A stretch of DNA of 64,000 nucleotides, taken from the NCBI RefSeq assembly GCF_027943255.1, contig NC_072894.1:132981601-133045600 (forward strand). The letters are read 5' to 3'. A program made the translations under genes and the position numbers. The notes beneath the pieces were generated by a model. That model ran no database searches and was not told the origin of the DNA. It saw nothing but the letters and a program-made list of their open reading frames with translations. The DNA comes from Anastrepha obliqua. Lineage: Eukaryota; Arthropoda; Insecta; Diptera; Tephritidae. Of the stretch, positions 10,969 through 22,163 are shown in pieces (the stretch's first letter is position 1; the number at the start of each line of letters is the position of its first letter).

Positions 10969-12489
10969 TATGTGAAAGCTTCCGGTGCAGCTAATTGAAA
11001 AGCTCAACACTTTAATTGGAGCAAATGAAAAGGCGTGCGATTTGAGATTTCCAGCAGCTTTTTGAGCTTTCACCTTTTGAGGCTTTAAACCTGTTGTATT
11101 ACATAGTTGGCGATTTTTATTAGTTGAAGCTCTAAATTCATAGAAATCTTTATTTGAGTAAAACTTCCTAAGGGATGCTCTGTGGGTTAGCGGCGAGCGT
11201 GTCTACTGAGCTTACGATTTTTTCGACTAATGTGATTATTTATCTATTTGGGACGCACATGTGGGCACCATCAGGCTTTAAGACATTCAGTTATATGCAT
11301 ACTCATTATGCCGGCAATTGTGGCTTATTTGACCTGCAAGGCACAATTGCCTGTGCTAACTAAAACAAAAGGTAAGAAATGTAAGAGCGAAAAAAAATAA
11401 ATTTATGAAGCTAAATAAAAAACAAGCGAAAAACGTAAGTTTCAAGGAGAGGAATGAAAACGCTAAACAAAGCTTTAAGCGTAATAGGGAACAAAAGAGC
11501 ACAACAAATCATTAAAAAATATGAAAATAAAATTTGTAGACGTCGGTGCCGGCAAAATAAATTTGTAGCTAACACGCACCCATACACACCCACTGCCCAG
11601 AATACACACTTTAAATTATACAAGCACGTACGCGTACAATCCCACACATTTTCGTGTTGCCCATGGCGATTGACAAGAAGAAAAAATTGCAGAAAATAAA
11701 CTCAAATTGAAGCAAATGTTTGGCAGCAAAACAGCAAAACGAAAAAAAAAACCGGCAGAAGGAATGAAAGCAGGAATGAAACGCGACTCCTAACGCTTGG
11801 CAGCCAACACCAAGAGGATGACCAACCGACTCTATTTGGTACCCTCTTCATTTCCCCCACGCGCTACCACCAACGAACGACTGCTTTGTACGCGCGAATC
11901 CACCAACCAAATGTGGCGGTGGCACCGCACCAACTTGGGGCATTTGTTGCAAGCCAAACAAGCACAGATAGCATACCGCTGCACATGCGAAGTACGAGTA
12001 TGTTGCCACACCAATTTAGTATGTTGAACTAAGTATGTTGTTGCCGCTGGTACACAAATGGATGGTTGAACGTTTGCAGCAAACAAGATTGCCATCATCA
12101 TTTGATGCTGGCTTCATTTGTTTTTTCTGTTGGTCTTCTTTGCTTTTAAGCCATTTTGCGCTTTGGTCATTTCTGTGCGCTACGGCTGCGTCTCGTATTT
12201 CACATACTCGTATTTGGTATGAGCGAATCCGTTAACTGATAAAAATCACCTTAAAGAGTGGAAATTTATCTATGACCCAGGTGAGTAGCCATTAAATGTT
12301 GGTTAGAAAAATGAGACGAAAATATGGCGGGAGTTGGAGGAGTTGGTACTCGAGGGATGCGCACAAACTACAAGCGTGCAACTTCTCAGATTGACTTGAT
12401 GGCAGCCAATTGGCGTGCACGAATATGCAAGGCAGGCATGAACCCAGGTGGATCCAAAAGTTTCCGAACCAACTGCCGAACGCACTGGA
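10969..12489. other. Non-coding sequence, no gene seen
   Basis: Contains A-rich stretches (11,360-11,780) and mixed GC/AT DNA (11,790-12,240). A donor-like CAG|GTGAGT occurs at 12,269-12,277 on the plus strand without an assignable exon. Overlapping frames of 60-113 codons on both strands show no motif. Confidence 0.45.
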
Positions 12490-13490
12490 GTGCGGGTTTT
12501 TTCTTTTCTTGGGTTGCCGCGTCTGTTGTTAACATTCCTATCAAAATTTTATTACCATTGCTTGACATCTGTAAGAGTTACGCCGTCTTGCGTAAATGTA
12601 CCACAGCTTTTCGATGGTTTAAAGTTTTAAAAATGATTCTGATTTTACAACAAGAGTTCGTCTAAAATTTTGCGTTTAAAAAATTTAATGGTGCGAAAAC
12701 CGTGGGAATGTTGGAAAACTATTTCCGTAAAGATACTCTAAAGAAAACAGCCGTTTACGCGTGGCATGAACGCTTCACAAGTGATCATGAGTCCACCGAG
12801 GATGACAAACGCAGGGGCAGGCCGTCGATATCGAAAACTGGTGAAAACATCAATAAAGTGAAAGAAAAGTTGATCAAAACCAAAAATTAACCATCGGACC
12901 AACAAAGAGCTGGCAAAGGACTTGAACAATGCTTATGGGTCTGTTCAAGATATTGTAGTCAATGATTTGAGTTTGCGCCGTGTTGCTGCAGAGTTGGTTC
13001 AGAAGATTTGAGTTTCATACAAAAAATTGGCCGCCAAATACCTGATTTCGAAGGCTAAATCGGACCCAATATTCATGAAATGCATCGTTACGGGAGACGA
13101 AATATGGGTAGGACACGCAATCCAGACATCAGGCGAGTGAGTGGAGAGCTCCGAATGAACCAAAACCAAAACCATGTCGATTTCAGTCAGAAAAGAAAGC
13201 AATGCGATTACCATCCAACAGCCATCGAATACATCTGATATGGTTCCCTTGGATTTTTTCTGTTTGATCGAGTCCACTATGGGAACGCGAACTGGAAGTA
13301 ATGGAAGACGGATCTGATGGCTATACCGAAAATAGAGTTCAAGAAATGATTCGAGAGCTGGGCCAAGCGCTGGTGCATTGTTGATGTGGAGAACTTTGAA
13401 GGCGTTAATAACACTTTTGAGGAGTAAAATTCTTTCTTGAAATTTCTGAATATTTTGCAGGAGCTTTCTGATCAATGTGATTTGCTCAAG
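12490..13490 (+). pseudogene. Mariner transposase relic, frameshifted and deleted
   Basis: The frame from 12,702 begins MGMLENYFRKDTLKKTAV and carries the helix-turn-helix and linker signature WHERF...EDDKRRGRPS. After a stop at 12,888 it resumes in another frame with ELAKDLNNAYGSVQDIVV and LSLRRVAAEL. A third segment holds IVTGDEIW, with the first catalytic Asp (about 13,085-13,112). The stretch that should hold the second Asp (HDNAP) is missing. The segment SDMVPLDFFLFDR (about 13,236-13,275) carries the third acidic position. The end has ALVHC-VDVENFEG-like decay of WHKC..DGEYFEGD. There are at least three frame changes and several stops. Same family as 10,600-10,968, 1.5 kb away. Mariner transposases cut and paste at TA, and this one cannot be active. 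Confidence 0.9.
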
Positions 13491-14359
13491 TTTGTGGGAA
13501 CTGTTAAGGAAATAACGGGGAAAAAGAAGAATTAATTATATAATATATAAATAAATAAAACTAGATGTGCAAATCAGAAATGTGGTTTCATTATATTCGT
13601 GTGCTGGAAATCTATGTGGCTGAATATTTCTGCAGTTTCCCATAAAAAAATTCTTAATTTTTGCCAACTCAAACACTTGGTTAGTATCCGAATGTGCTGA
13701 GAAAGTATTTTAACAGCAGCTATTGCCTCTCCTCGCAAAGAAAGGGAAGAAATCCAATTAAAAATGCTTTGAATAGCCTATTTATGCACACTACAGCAAG
13801 CATTTAAGCTTGCTTAAGTGCTAAGCTTAAGTGCTTATATGCAATATTCATTTCTTCAAACATTACCTGCATTACACTTATCAGTTAAACATTTTTACTC
13901 TATTTGCGCAAGCAGCAGAATACAAATGATTTTTGCTTCAGCTGGAATTTGTATTGCTAGTTTCGCCTTTGCAGAAGTTATAACTACTCGTAATTTGCAT
14001 TCGAATATTTCAAAATTTTCTAGCACTTATATGCATACCAACAACAACAATTTGTGCTAATTAAACTTGTAGCTTACAAATAGAGTGCGATTTCTAATGA
14101 AAATGCAATGCAACTTTTCCTTCCACCCCAGCGGCACTAACTCGCATGAAAGGTGTTCGTTATTTACTATTACGCTTAGCAATGCTTGCATGTAAGTGTA
14201 TTTACATATTGCAATACTATAAATAGAGCTTAGAAATCAGCTATCGTTCAACGTCAGGAAAATAATTTCCTCGAATTCCTGTTGCAAAGCTTCTCAGCCA
14301 GCGCTGGACATCGGAGTGAGCTACAAGTGCATTAAGCAAATAACATTTCTAATTTTATG
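13491..14359. other. Non-coding sequence, no gene seen
   Basis: AT-rich with no domain-bearing frame. An 80-codon frame at 13,818-14,060 lacks support. Confidence 0.5.
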
Positions 14360-14412
14360 TGCATATACATACATGTACATACATTCACACACATACACAC
14401 ACACACGCATGT
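14360..14412 (+). repeat. CA/TACA microsatellite
   Basis: catacatgtacatacattcac followed by a CA run. Ordinary fly microsatellite. Confidence 0.8.
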
Positions 14413-14447
14413 AGTGCATGGAGGAGTGAACAGGTGAGAAGAGTTGG

Positions 14448-14505
14448 GTTTTAATGGGTTGAAGCTTCACATTGGAGGGGTTAAGGCTTTCGATGCTTTC
14501 CAGTT
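14448..14505 (+). repeat. Partial copy of second SINE-like repeat
   Basis: GGGTTGAAGCTTCACATT followed by a G-rich step and GGCTTTCGATGC aligns with GGGTTAAAGTCCCACATT...GGCTTTCGATGC at 32,853-32,895 over about 45 bp. Only the B-box side is recognisable. Confidence 0.45.
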
Positions 14506-15309
14506 CCATAAAAAAATGAAAACACACACAAATTAAATGTTAAATTTAGAATTAATTTATGCAGTTGCACATGACGCAATTCCAAAACTTTTCCACTGCT
14601 CTAAGTATGTATGTGTATGTGTGTAAGCATGTATGTATTGGGTAAATGTATTTAAGTGCCTACCAGCGACTTACCACTGCATTACACGCGTTACAATGCG
14701 GCCAGTCACATACGTGCACACACACATTGACGACCGCTATTTGCATTTGGGTCGGTTGCAAATTTCCGAAAACTCCACCTACAAACAAGAACCAAGCGAC
14801 CAGCCGACCAACTCCCAACTAACAGGCCACCAACAAGCAGCGCGTGATAATTCCTTTTTCGCCTGTAATATTTAAGCAGCCAGCTTTTAGGCACTGCAGT
14901 ACGGCTTTAATTTATGTGGCAGTGGCATGAATGCAGAGTGCACCTATTTTATATGACTGCCAGCAACAAATTGACGCGCATGTGGGCGTTGGCGTCATCA
15001 GCAGGCGGCGCACCAAAATGCCATCAATTCGCGAGTTGTCAGAGCATTTGAAATGGCTGTTAAATAGGCGGCAAACGAATAGGAGAAGTAACGAACTGGC
15101 GAATGTGCAAAATAGTCCGTTGGACACGTCGACACCTACACGCGTGTCTTGCATGTCGATACGTTTTTCGTTTCTTAGCCAAGGCAGCAGCAGCAGTAGT
15201 AGTTGACTGCTATTTCCAGTGCCTGGTAGTGCCCACCAGAGTTGCCACCAACTAAAGAGCTATATTAATTTTTCCCAAATATATGGGGTTCATGGACAAT
15301 AAGTGAAAA
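14506..15309. other. Non-coding sequence, one weak ORF
   Basis: No exon can be supported. A 91-codon plus frame (14,931-15,206) ends in a Ser run coded by mixed AGC/AGT codons and has an ordinary amino-acid mix, but there is no start context, splice site or domain to back it. Confidence 0.4.
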
Positions 15310-15690
15310 AGGCAAAAGCAAACCCCAAGTATTTGAGAGAAAAGGTTTGAGGCAAATCTTCGGTGTAGTCAAAGACAAGGGCGAATGGCAACTTATACGA
15401 GGAGAAAATGTTGTACGCTTCATCAAAGTTGAAAGACTAAGATGGCTACGCCATACCATGAGAATGGACCCTACGAGGGCTCAACGAAAAAAAATTGACG
15501 CAAAAAAATTTGCAATGAAAGCAAGAGGCAGACCAAGATGGATTGAATAACTACAGGAAAATAACTTATGAGGAAACTCAAAGTCAGCATTTGTAAGGAA
15601 TCAGCCAAGAATCGGGTCAAATACAGATATTTTGTGCAGTAGGTCGAAGCTCATACAAGGCTGTAGCGCCAAGTGATGATAATGATATGG
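15310..15690 (+). mobile_element. Non-LTR retrotransposon tail (endonuclease-RT C-terminus)
   Basis: The frame at 15,347-15,550 ends with VERLRWLRHTMRMDPTR, then ARGRPRWIE. This is the RLRWxGHxxRM...GRPRxRW signature found at the C-terminus of many insect endonuclease-reverse transcriptase ORFs. After a stop, decayed sequence continues to GTCGAAGCTCATACAAGG (VEAHTR, about 15,642-15,659), where the family's final E-A-K-x-x-x-G-L block belongs, then GTGATGATAATGATATGG. The polymerase domain is absent, as expected of a 5'-truncated insertion. The clade (RTE- or CR1-like) is uncertain. Confidence 0.75.
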
Positions 15691-16386
15691 ATTTCATTTT
15701 CTTATAACTCTTTCCGTGACTTTCGGTTGGATTAGGTATACTGAGATCTTTCTTAGGAAATGTTTTCAGCTATTTCTTACTAGGAAAGCAAAGCGGTACA
15801 GGAACAAGTTTCCAAGAAAGTTAGTACATTTACTACATATCAGCTACACAAAGGAGCTAAGTGTTTAGTGTTAAAAAAAAGCGTGGGAAAGAGTTTATAG
15901 TTAAAAAAAAAACTGCGAACTGTGTCGTGAACCAGCTGAACATGGAGAGGAACAATACTATAGGCAGTGAATCATGCCCCAGCGCTGGTTTTCAATTACC
16001 TCTGAGTAAACTCGGGCTTAGATCGGGTTTCCTTGAATAGCAACGGAGCCATGGAGTCCACGTGCTGGGCGACGAGACAGATCTGGGCTAGGTTCGTTTA
16101 ATGAAGACCATAATAGGTAATATAACTTAACTATTCGCCCAGTCATTCATGCTATGATGGAGGCCATAACTGGACACTGCCTATTCTAGAGGCACAGGAA
16201 GTAAAGTGAATGGGATTTCTTACAAATGACTTTAGTTACAGCGGTAATTATGAGGAGGAGGTAGAAAACGTCGTACACTGTTTATGCCACTGGCTCGCTG
16301 TGACAAAAATGTGACTTCTCGTTCCTAACAATGAATGCTCAGCAGACTTGGAGCCCAGAGACTTTTGGAATCTCTAGCGCTTCTTG
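15691..16386. other. Non-coding sequence, nothing recognised
   Basis: Lies between two retrotransposon tails and may include more decayed element sequence. No frame of note. Confidence 0.4.
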
Positions 16387-17235
16387 TTTTTTTTTTATTA
16401 TTTTACATTGCGACTAGTTACAAAGAAAACATTTTATTAACTAACGAGCAATTTGTTTAGAATTTAGAAAATAAGGTATATACAACAGTTAACGCTAAGG
16501 TGTGGTTAGTACATTAAGTCTTTGGGCTTTCTGCGTTTCAGTCTTCTTCTCCAATTAGTTGGATTAGCTGGATTAGCGAGAATAGTGGCCTCCGTATTGA
16601 CGTGGTTTTTTAACCTTTCATCATGGGCTTTTGCTATCTTTTTTATCGTGTCTACCACCGAGTCAATATTTAGGTCGCGTTCAAGATCGGAGCTTCGGAT
16701 ATACCACGGAGCACCGACTGCACATTTAATAATTTTGTTTTGGAGCCTTTGTATAGATTGAATGTTACTTTGGCTGGAGCAACCCCATAACTGTGCGCCG
16801 TAGGACCATATAGGCTTCAGAATTTGTTTGTATACAATCATTTTATTATTGGTGGATAGTGCTGATTCCTTTCCCATAAGCCAATACATATTTCTGTATT
16901 TTAATTCCATTTCTTCTTTCTTTTTCTTTACATGGGCTTTCCATCTTAGCTTGGCGTCTAGAGTCATGCTCAGATACTTTGCAGTATTTGAGTATGGAAC
17001 CTGTCTACCATTTAAATATATTGGAACATATTTGATTTTGTTTTGGGTGAAATTTATATGCACAGATTTGCTTTCATTTAATTTAATATGCGAAGAGACG
17101 GAGTAAATGAGGAGGATTCTATTGCTATATATTTCGGTAGTTCCAGCATTGGTCATGCCGTAGAAGCATGCTCTTATTTTTGCTCTTATTCCAAGCAACT
17201 CCTAGTAAACCTTGAATCACTAGCAAATTGAAGGC
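16387..17235 (-). mobile_element. Jockey-clade LINE, 5'-truncated, RT C-terminal part
   Basis: A 230-codon minus-strand frame (16,506-17,198) is the C-terminal end of a jockey-type reverse transcriptase. The first 45 residues or so are scrambled. Then come LNESKSVHINFT, KYLSMTLDAKLRW (usually KYLGxxLD), the basic helix, LKPIWSYGAQLWG and RLQNKIIKCAVGAPWY, all typical of jockey. It ends RRRLKRRKPKDLMY. The catalytic FADD motif and the endonuclease domain are missing. The frame opens at a TTG with a stop just upstream, so this is a fragment, not a gene. Beyond the stop lies a short 3' UTR and a ten-A tail (the T run at 16,387-16,396). The 5' boundary near 17,235 is approximate. Confidence 0.9.
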
Positions 17236-17599
17236 CCTGTAGCGCAGTTGGAAGCTACTGCGATAGATTACCAAACCAATGCGTATCTTTATATATCACC
17301 TTTGTCGCTGGAATCACCAAAGACCAATTCCACTACAGCTCGTAATCGCAAATCATCTTTTTCTGATCATAGAACTCATGCACGGTAAAGAGAGGGTTGA
17401 CGAATGTCGGCATATTTCTAAATAATCTAAAGCTGTGAAACTGAGCTGCCAACTCGAAGTAATTAAGAGAGAACTCCATCAGGAGTTCACGTGAATGGTT
17501 GAATAAGGATCAAAGAAGATATGTAAGACTGCGAGGCAGATTTAGGCCAACTATAACAAGACAAAAACAGCAGATCTTTCAAGGAGATCAAGAATCGAT
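17236..17599. other. Non-coding sequence, nothing recognised
   Basis: No supported exon or repeat partner in the window. Confidence 0.4.
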
Positions 17600-17990
17600 A
17601 TTTTGAAAGTAAGTTTTGCTTCTTGGTAAACACGTGGCTAAGAGGGGCCTCGTGTACGTCATAGGTGTAAGCTAGGGGAGCTCAAAATACCATGAGGTCG
17701 AAGTGCGAACCTCCAATTAATCTTATCTGAAGCTGCGGTAGTGTAAGTATGTGGTACCTCCAGACATAAAACAGTGTCGTAAATCTGAAGTTGATCTCCA
17801 AGTGACTGGTTGCCACGGACTTGATTAAGATAAGTAGGTTCCAAGTCGAAGTGGTACTACATATAAATACCATATAAGAGGTTCAAGGAGATGCTCCAGG
17901 AGAGTAAATTCTAGGAAAAAGAGTAAAAACCCGATGCGTCACGCACCAACTAGGTTTTCGGCTGGGTACTCATTTAGTAGTATAAATCAA
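17600..17990. repeat. Possible interspersed repeat, single copy here
   Basis: The stretch around CGAACCTCCAATTAATC, GTGGTACCTCCAGACA and GTGACTGGTTGCCACGG resembles a repeat I recall from tephritid genomes. There is no second copy in the window. Two overlapping minus-strand frames of about 60 codons have no domain. Treat as tentative. Confidence 0.25.
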
Positions 17991-19213
17991 ACGAGAACAT
18001 TTTTAACGATATTTTCTTAGAAAGTAGTCGATGTAAAACTTACAAGTATGGAGATACTCTTTGGAAGCAACAAAACATCTGTGAAAAACATCTTCTGCGC
18101 CAACTCTTAATGGACTTAAGTCATCTTTACCAGACAGTTCTCGATGTGAGGGAGAGCATTTCTTTTAGTTGTTATTTTAAGTATAAGAAAAAAAGTATTT
18201 TATTAAGTGGCAGCACTGCTACATTTTTCCTAACACATTTCCACACACACACACACATTCACATGAACATATCACGGTCGAATGTGTGGGCTCGTGCTGT
18301 TGACGTCAAGTAGCGTCATTGTCAGCCTCGTTGCAATTCTCGTCTCCTATGTCGTGTTTACTGCGTGTTGTTGCAATTCTGTTTTGATTCTGATTCTTTT
18401 TTATTATTACTACTCCACTTCGAGTATTATTGTGCATACTTTGCTTTGCTATTTTTACTGCTGTTTTGATTTTTGCTACACGCAAATCAATTTGTGATTT
18501 TTATGCGAATTTAAGTTGATGCTTTTTATAGTCGCGACGAGGTAAGGCGACTGGTATTTTTGACATTCTTTGGCATGATTTTTATGGCAAATTTATTTTT
18601 AAAATTTTTTATGACGCTGCCGTAAATAGCAGGAGAAGAAAAGCCGAAAATGGAAATTTTATTAGCAGGAAAATCCAATAATTTGCCCATAAAAAATATT
18701 TAGTATTTTACTTATTTTAGTTTTCATTGAAAAACTTGACTGAAATGGAGATGTACCTTATTTTCTTTATATTATATATCTTCGTCAGTGATGCGAAGTG
18801 GCTTCTCCTTGCAGAATTTTAAGTAAAATCAAACAAAAGGTAGAGCGCTGGGTCTATAGTCCTAAGTGAGCCACTCTGCACACACGTGGAGAGCGACAAT
18901 TACAGTAGCCTAACTAAATGAAAAGAGAATTCAAACACAGAGGGCGCTGGCTGTAATTACATCCTTTTTTCGTGAATCACGGTTTATAATTTCTTCGCGC
19001 CTAACAATATCCGGTCTACAGCAAATTTCTCCAAATACCCACTCTTTCTGACCTTTTATGCCTTCCAACAATTTTATTATACGATATGCCAGCAGCAGAA
19101 AATGTAGAGCTCTTATATCAATATTGCAAAGCTGGTAGTGGGATGCAAGTCGTGCCACTTTCTGTGCTAAAACTTATGCACTAATTTCTAATGTAGAATT
19201 TTTTTCATTCCAG
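17991..19213. other. Non-coding sequence, presumed intron of the 19.2-kb exon
   Basis: Includes a CA run at 18,241-18,257. A 75-codon minus-strand frame (18,931-19,158) has an ordinary amino-acid mix but no recognisable domain. CTAAT branch-site words lie at about 19,178-19,192, just before the acceptor of the exon that follows. Confidence 0.45.
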
Positions 19214-19300
19214 TACAACTACAAAATCAGATCGTCTACAATGTTGCAGTCGTACGAGACGGGTCAACGCATAGCTGGCGCCGTTGAGCAAGTGAAGTGA
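19214..19300 (+). CDS. Putative terminal coding exon of an unidentified gene
   Basis: A pyrimidine-rich acceptor, TTTTTTTTCATTCCAG, ends at 19,213, with CTAAT branch-site words 20-35 bp upstream. The 87 bp that follow read, in frame from the first base, 28 codons and a TGA; the last residues are SYETGQRIAGAVEQVK. Codons are GC-ended more often than in the surrounding DNA, and the other two frames hit stops sooner. AATAAA poly(A) signals lie downstream at 19,346 and 19,436. The upstream exons are not in the part I could read, so the window's left side would be a long intron. I do not recognise the protein. It could also be a fortuitous match or a non-coding exon. Confidence 0.5.
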   Translation, partial: YNYKIRSSTMLQSYETGQRIAGAVEQVK

Positions 19301-19445
19301 TTAAAAAAGAACCAAAGGGATAACAAACCGAAAAAAGTAATACGAAATAAAAAGAAAAAAAATGTACACAACTTTATGTTCGCATCCAGAAAACTATATA
19401 AGAATATAATTATATAAAAGAATCTTCAAAAAGAAAATAAAAGCA
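19301..19445 (+). other. Candidate 3' UTR with poly(A) signals
   Basis: A-rich DNA directly after the stop codon of the putative exon, with AATAAA at 19,346-19,351 and 19,436-19,441. It is meaningful only if the exon is real. Confidence 0.35.
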
Positions 19446-20989
19446 GGCATTAAAACTAAAAGGATGGCGAAAGCATATAAAAATAAAAACAGCGTAGAAA
19501 TAAAAACAAAAATTGCCTACTACAAGGAAATGACGATTAGTTTGAACGACAGGGAGTATTCCAAGCAAAATAGCGACTATGTGGCAGTTTGTTTTTGGCA
19601 ATCGACCATGACTTTGCATATGCGATGTAGGCAAAATAAAAAAATCCGAAAAAAAATAAAAATGGGCAAAAATGCTAATAGCCAACAGCAACTCAAAGTC
19701 GATGCAGTAATGAGACCTACAGAGTAACGACAATTTTCGGCGCGAGTAGAAGAAAAAACACAGCAGAGAGAAAAGCAAACCTTTGGGCAAAAGAAAGTAG
19801 GCAGCATAAATTGTTGGCAAGTGAGGCGCAACTCAATGCTGATGGAAGCTGGCGGAATGCCTGCCTGCCTGCTTGAATGGCTAATGGCTAAAGCAGCAGG
19901 CAGCGCGTTACATGTTGAGACGACTGTCAGTGCCACTGTCACCGCTACCCAAAAACATACGCCACATATCGATGCTGCCCTTGCGGTTAATTGAAGGAAA
20001 TTAATTATTTATTTAAATTACGCAGCGCAACAACGCAATTTCGTCGCAAGTAGGAGAGTAGCGTGGCAGTGATGGCTTGATGAATGCGTGCAACACGCCA
20101 GAGGGCAGGGCAAGACTGCACGGCCGAGTGCGAAAGAGTGGCGACATAAAAACCGTACAAACAGAATATTTGGACACACACATTCATCGACACAGATATG
20201 TCGCACAAAGTCTTTGTGGCAGGTGAAGTGTAGTGAAAGGTGATGGCGGCAAAAAGCCACTGAGGAAGATTTCGACGATTTCTTGTGGCCTTCTTCAGCC
20301 CATAATAACAGTCTTCGCTTGTTGCTGCATACATACATACATATGTATATTTACATGGTGTGTGATGTGTAGTATAATGTTTGGGCTTTCAGCAAACTAC
20401 ACGAGTCGCGCTGCAATGGCGTGCGAACTTTATGGTGTGGAACGGCAGACAGTTAGTTCCCAGAGGAGAGTAGTTGCGGCACGGAAAGCGCTTGTAGTGG
20501 CATCGAGAAAACGCAAATGTATGCTAACATTTTGCAGACCACTAACGTGTGCTAGAATGATCGCCACGCACGCACGCACGCACGTTCGTTCATTGTCTAC
20601 GCCTTACGAGTGTATGGAGATTTTTATGCTTTCCCGAGCGCTTTGAGTGGGACATTGATTTGTTGCGGCTAGGCCGGCATTCGGTTTGATTATTTTGTTG
20701 CTCTTTTAATGTGTTGCTGAGATTTCAGAAGAGTGTTTTTTTCCTGTTTTCAAAACAAGAAATTAGCATGCGAAGGCAAATTACGCAAAAGTGGATATAA
20801 ATATTTGTGTTTGTGTGTATGTACTTATGTGTGCGTGTTGTCCGCAGACATGCAAACGGCAAGGAAGTCCACTATGCAACTTAAGAGCAGACAATTAGAG
20901 CTCGGCTGTTAGAAATGAGTCTATACACGCATGTATGTATGGGGTGCGTCATCAAGAGCGCGCAGATTTTGCAATTAAATCAAACAGTC
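19446..20989. other. Non-coding sequence with short tandem repeats
   Basis: A-rich to 19,780, then mixed composition. It contains a CATA run (20,326-20,343) and a CACG run (20,564-20,584). Opposed overlapping frames of 106-137 codons are Cys/His/Ser-rich and lack domains. Confidence 0.45.
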
Positions 20990-21213
20990 TGGCATTAACA
21001 CCGACAACAATGCCAGCAATGAAATCCAACGGAGTATCTCTCTTGCCAACAAGTGCTACTTGGACTAAGCAGGTAAATAAGTAGTAAAATCCTTTCTCGA
21101 CGAACAAAACTAACACTCTACAAGGCTTACATCATGCCTGTTCTAACGTATGACGCAGAAGCTTGGGCGATGGTAACATCCGATGAGGCGTAACTTGGAG
21201 TGTTTGACGTTTC
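20990..21213 (+). mobile_element. Non-LTR retrotransposon fragment (endonuclease-RT)
   Basis: Decayed but readable. INTDNNASNEIQRSI and LANKCYL are followed by LTLYKAYIMPVLTYDAEAW, matching the LYKxLIxPVLTYGxExW block that follows the palm domain in insect endonuclease-reverse transcriptases, then MVTSDEA, a stop and LGVFD. It breaks off exactly in the block where the 49.4-kb fragment begins to be readable, but the two are separate insertions. Two or more in-frame stops. Confidence 0.75.
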
Positions 21214-21324
21214 CGCTGGTGTACCAATTTTGAGTTTTGTTGGCCTTCAGACCCGCGGCTTGTCTGCATAGACCAGAGTTTACTCGTTGGTTGGTTAAAG
21301 TGATGATTCAACAAGAATCCAGTT

Positions 21325-22163
21325 AGTGCTTCCGCACCATTTTATTGCCACATCCTCACAACAAACAAGTATACGATTATTACTTCACTACTGTATTCAG
21401 TTTCTGCGATTAAGAAACCATATAAGGTTGATTACCTCTATGCCGGCCAGTTTTTCGGGTTTTCAAAAAGCGGTTTGCCAAGGGTTAACATCCTTGACTT
21501 CCATCGCACAGGGCATTCACAGAGGAAGCTGGTTGATTACAACTTTGGCTGCCTGCTCGTCTTCTACGTAGACCCTCAGAAAAAATAGGGCAGCGGCCAG
21601 TTAATATCGCCGCCAGAGTCCGAGAGTTGCCAGCTTCTCATCGAATAAACACAATATTCCCGATGCAGCATGTAAAATGACACTTTCCTGCTGAAATCAC
21701 ATGTTTGGTATGTTTCAATCCTGGCTCACGAACGGTTTTATCATCCGATATTAGATATCGTCCTTAACAGTGAGCGCAGCGTCTTTGAAGAAATAAGAGC
21801 CAATAATGCAGCTGGATCAAAGTCCATTGAAATCATCACCTTTTTGAGACCACAGAGACATCCGACGCATTCGCTGTTTTTCATCTCTCCAAATCCGGCA
21901 ATTTTGCTTGTTTGGTAAGATACTTAGCCCAAAATGAGTCTCACCACTGTAGATGCTTTTCTACCCAAAGTTTTAGCGACCAGAGCACCAGTTTTGATAG
22001 TAAAGCTTAGCAGTTTTAATGTGGTCTTGCATCACGTACCGATTCATGTTTAATTTTCGAGGCCAAATATGTATTCCTGCCAATCTTTACAGTTGTAATT
22101 TTGCCAATACAGATATCCATTATAAGCCATCAAAGTTCGGGCGCATCTATTGAAACTCCCTAT
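21325..22163 (-). mobile_element. Tc1/mariner-superfamily transposase remnant
   Basis: Read on the minus strand, the segment gives, in several frames, MNRYVMQDHIK-like text, SGETHFGLSILPNKQNC (the usual FSDEAHFxLxGxVNKQNCRIW block, first catalytic Asp replaced), IGSYFFKDAALTV, and FQQESVILHA where FQQDGATCHTA with the second Asp is expected. Further on, FFLRVYVEDEQAAKV stands where DFFLWGYVK belongs. Two of the three catalytic acids are therefore changed, and many stops are present. A TATAGGGAGTTTCAAT end near 22,148-22,163 could be a worn terminal repeat. Same transposase class as 546-912 and the element starting at 63,610. Confidence 0.75.

Noticed and set aside
14931..15206. 91-codon plus-strand frame ending in a Ser run
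   Set aside because: Acceptable amino-acid mix, but no splice sites, domain or poly(A) signal tied to it, and an opposing open frame on the other strand.
16522..17106. Plus-strand frames of 79 and 92 codons
   Set aside because: They are the antisense of the jockey reverse transcriptase fragment.
17198..17245. TAGCGC on both sides of the jockey fragment as a target-site duplication
   Set aside because: Only six bases match in a loosely placed window, the 5' boundary is not sharp, and chance agreement is likely.
20233..20646. 137-codon plus-strand frame
   Set aside because: Crosses a CATA run and a CACG run (THARTH-type text) and has no recognisable domain.
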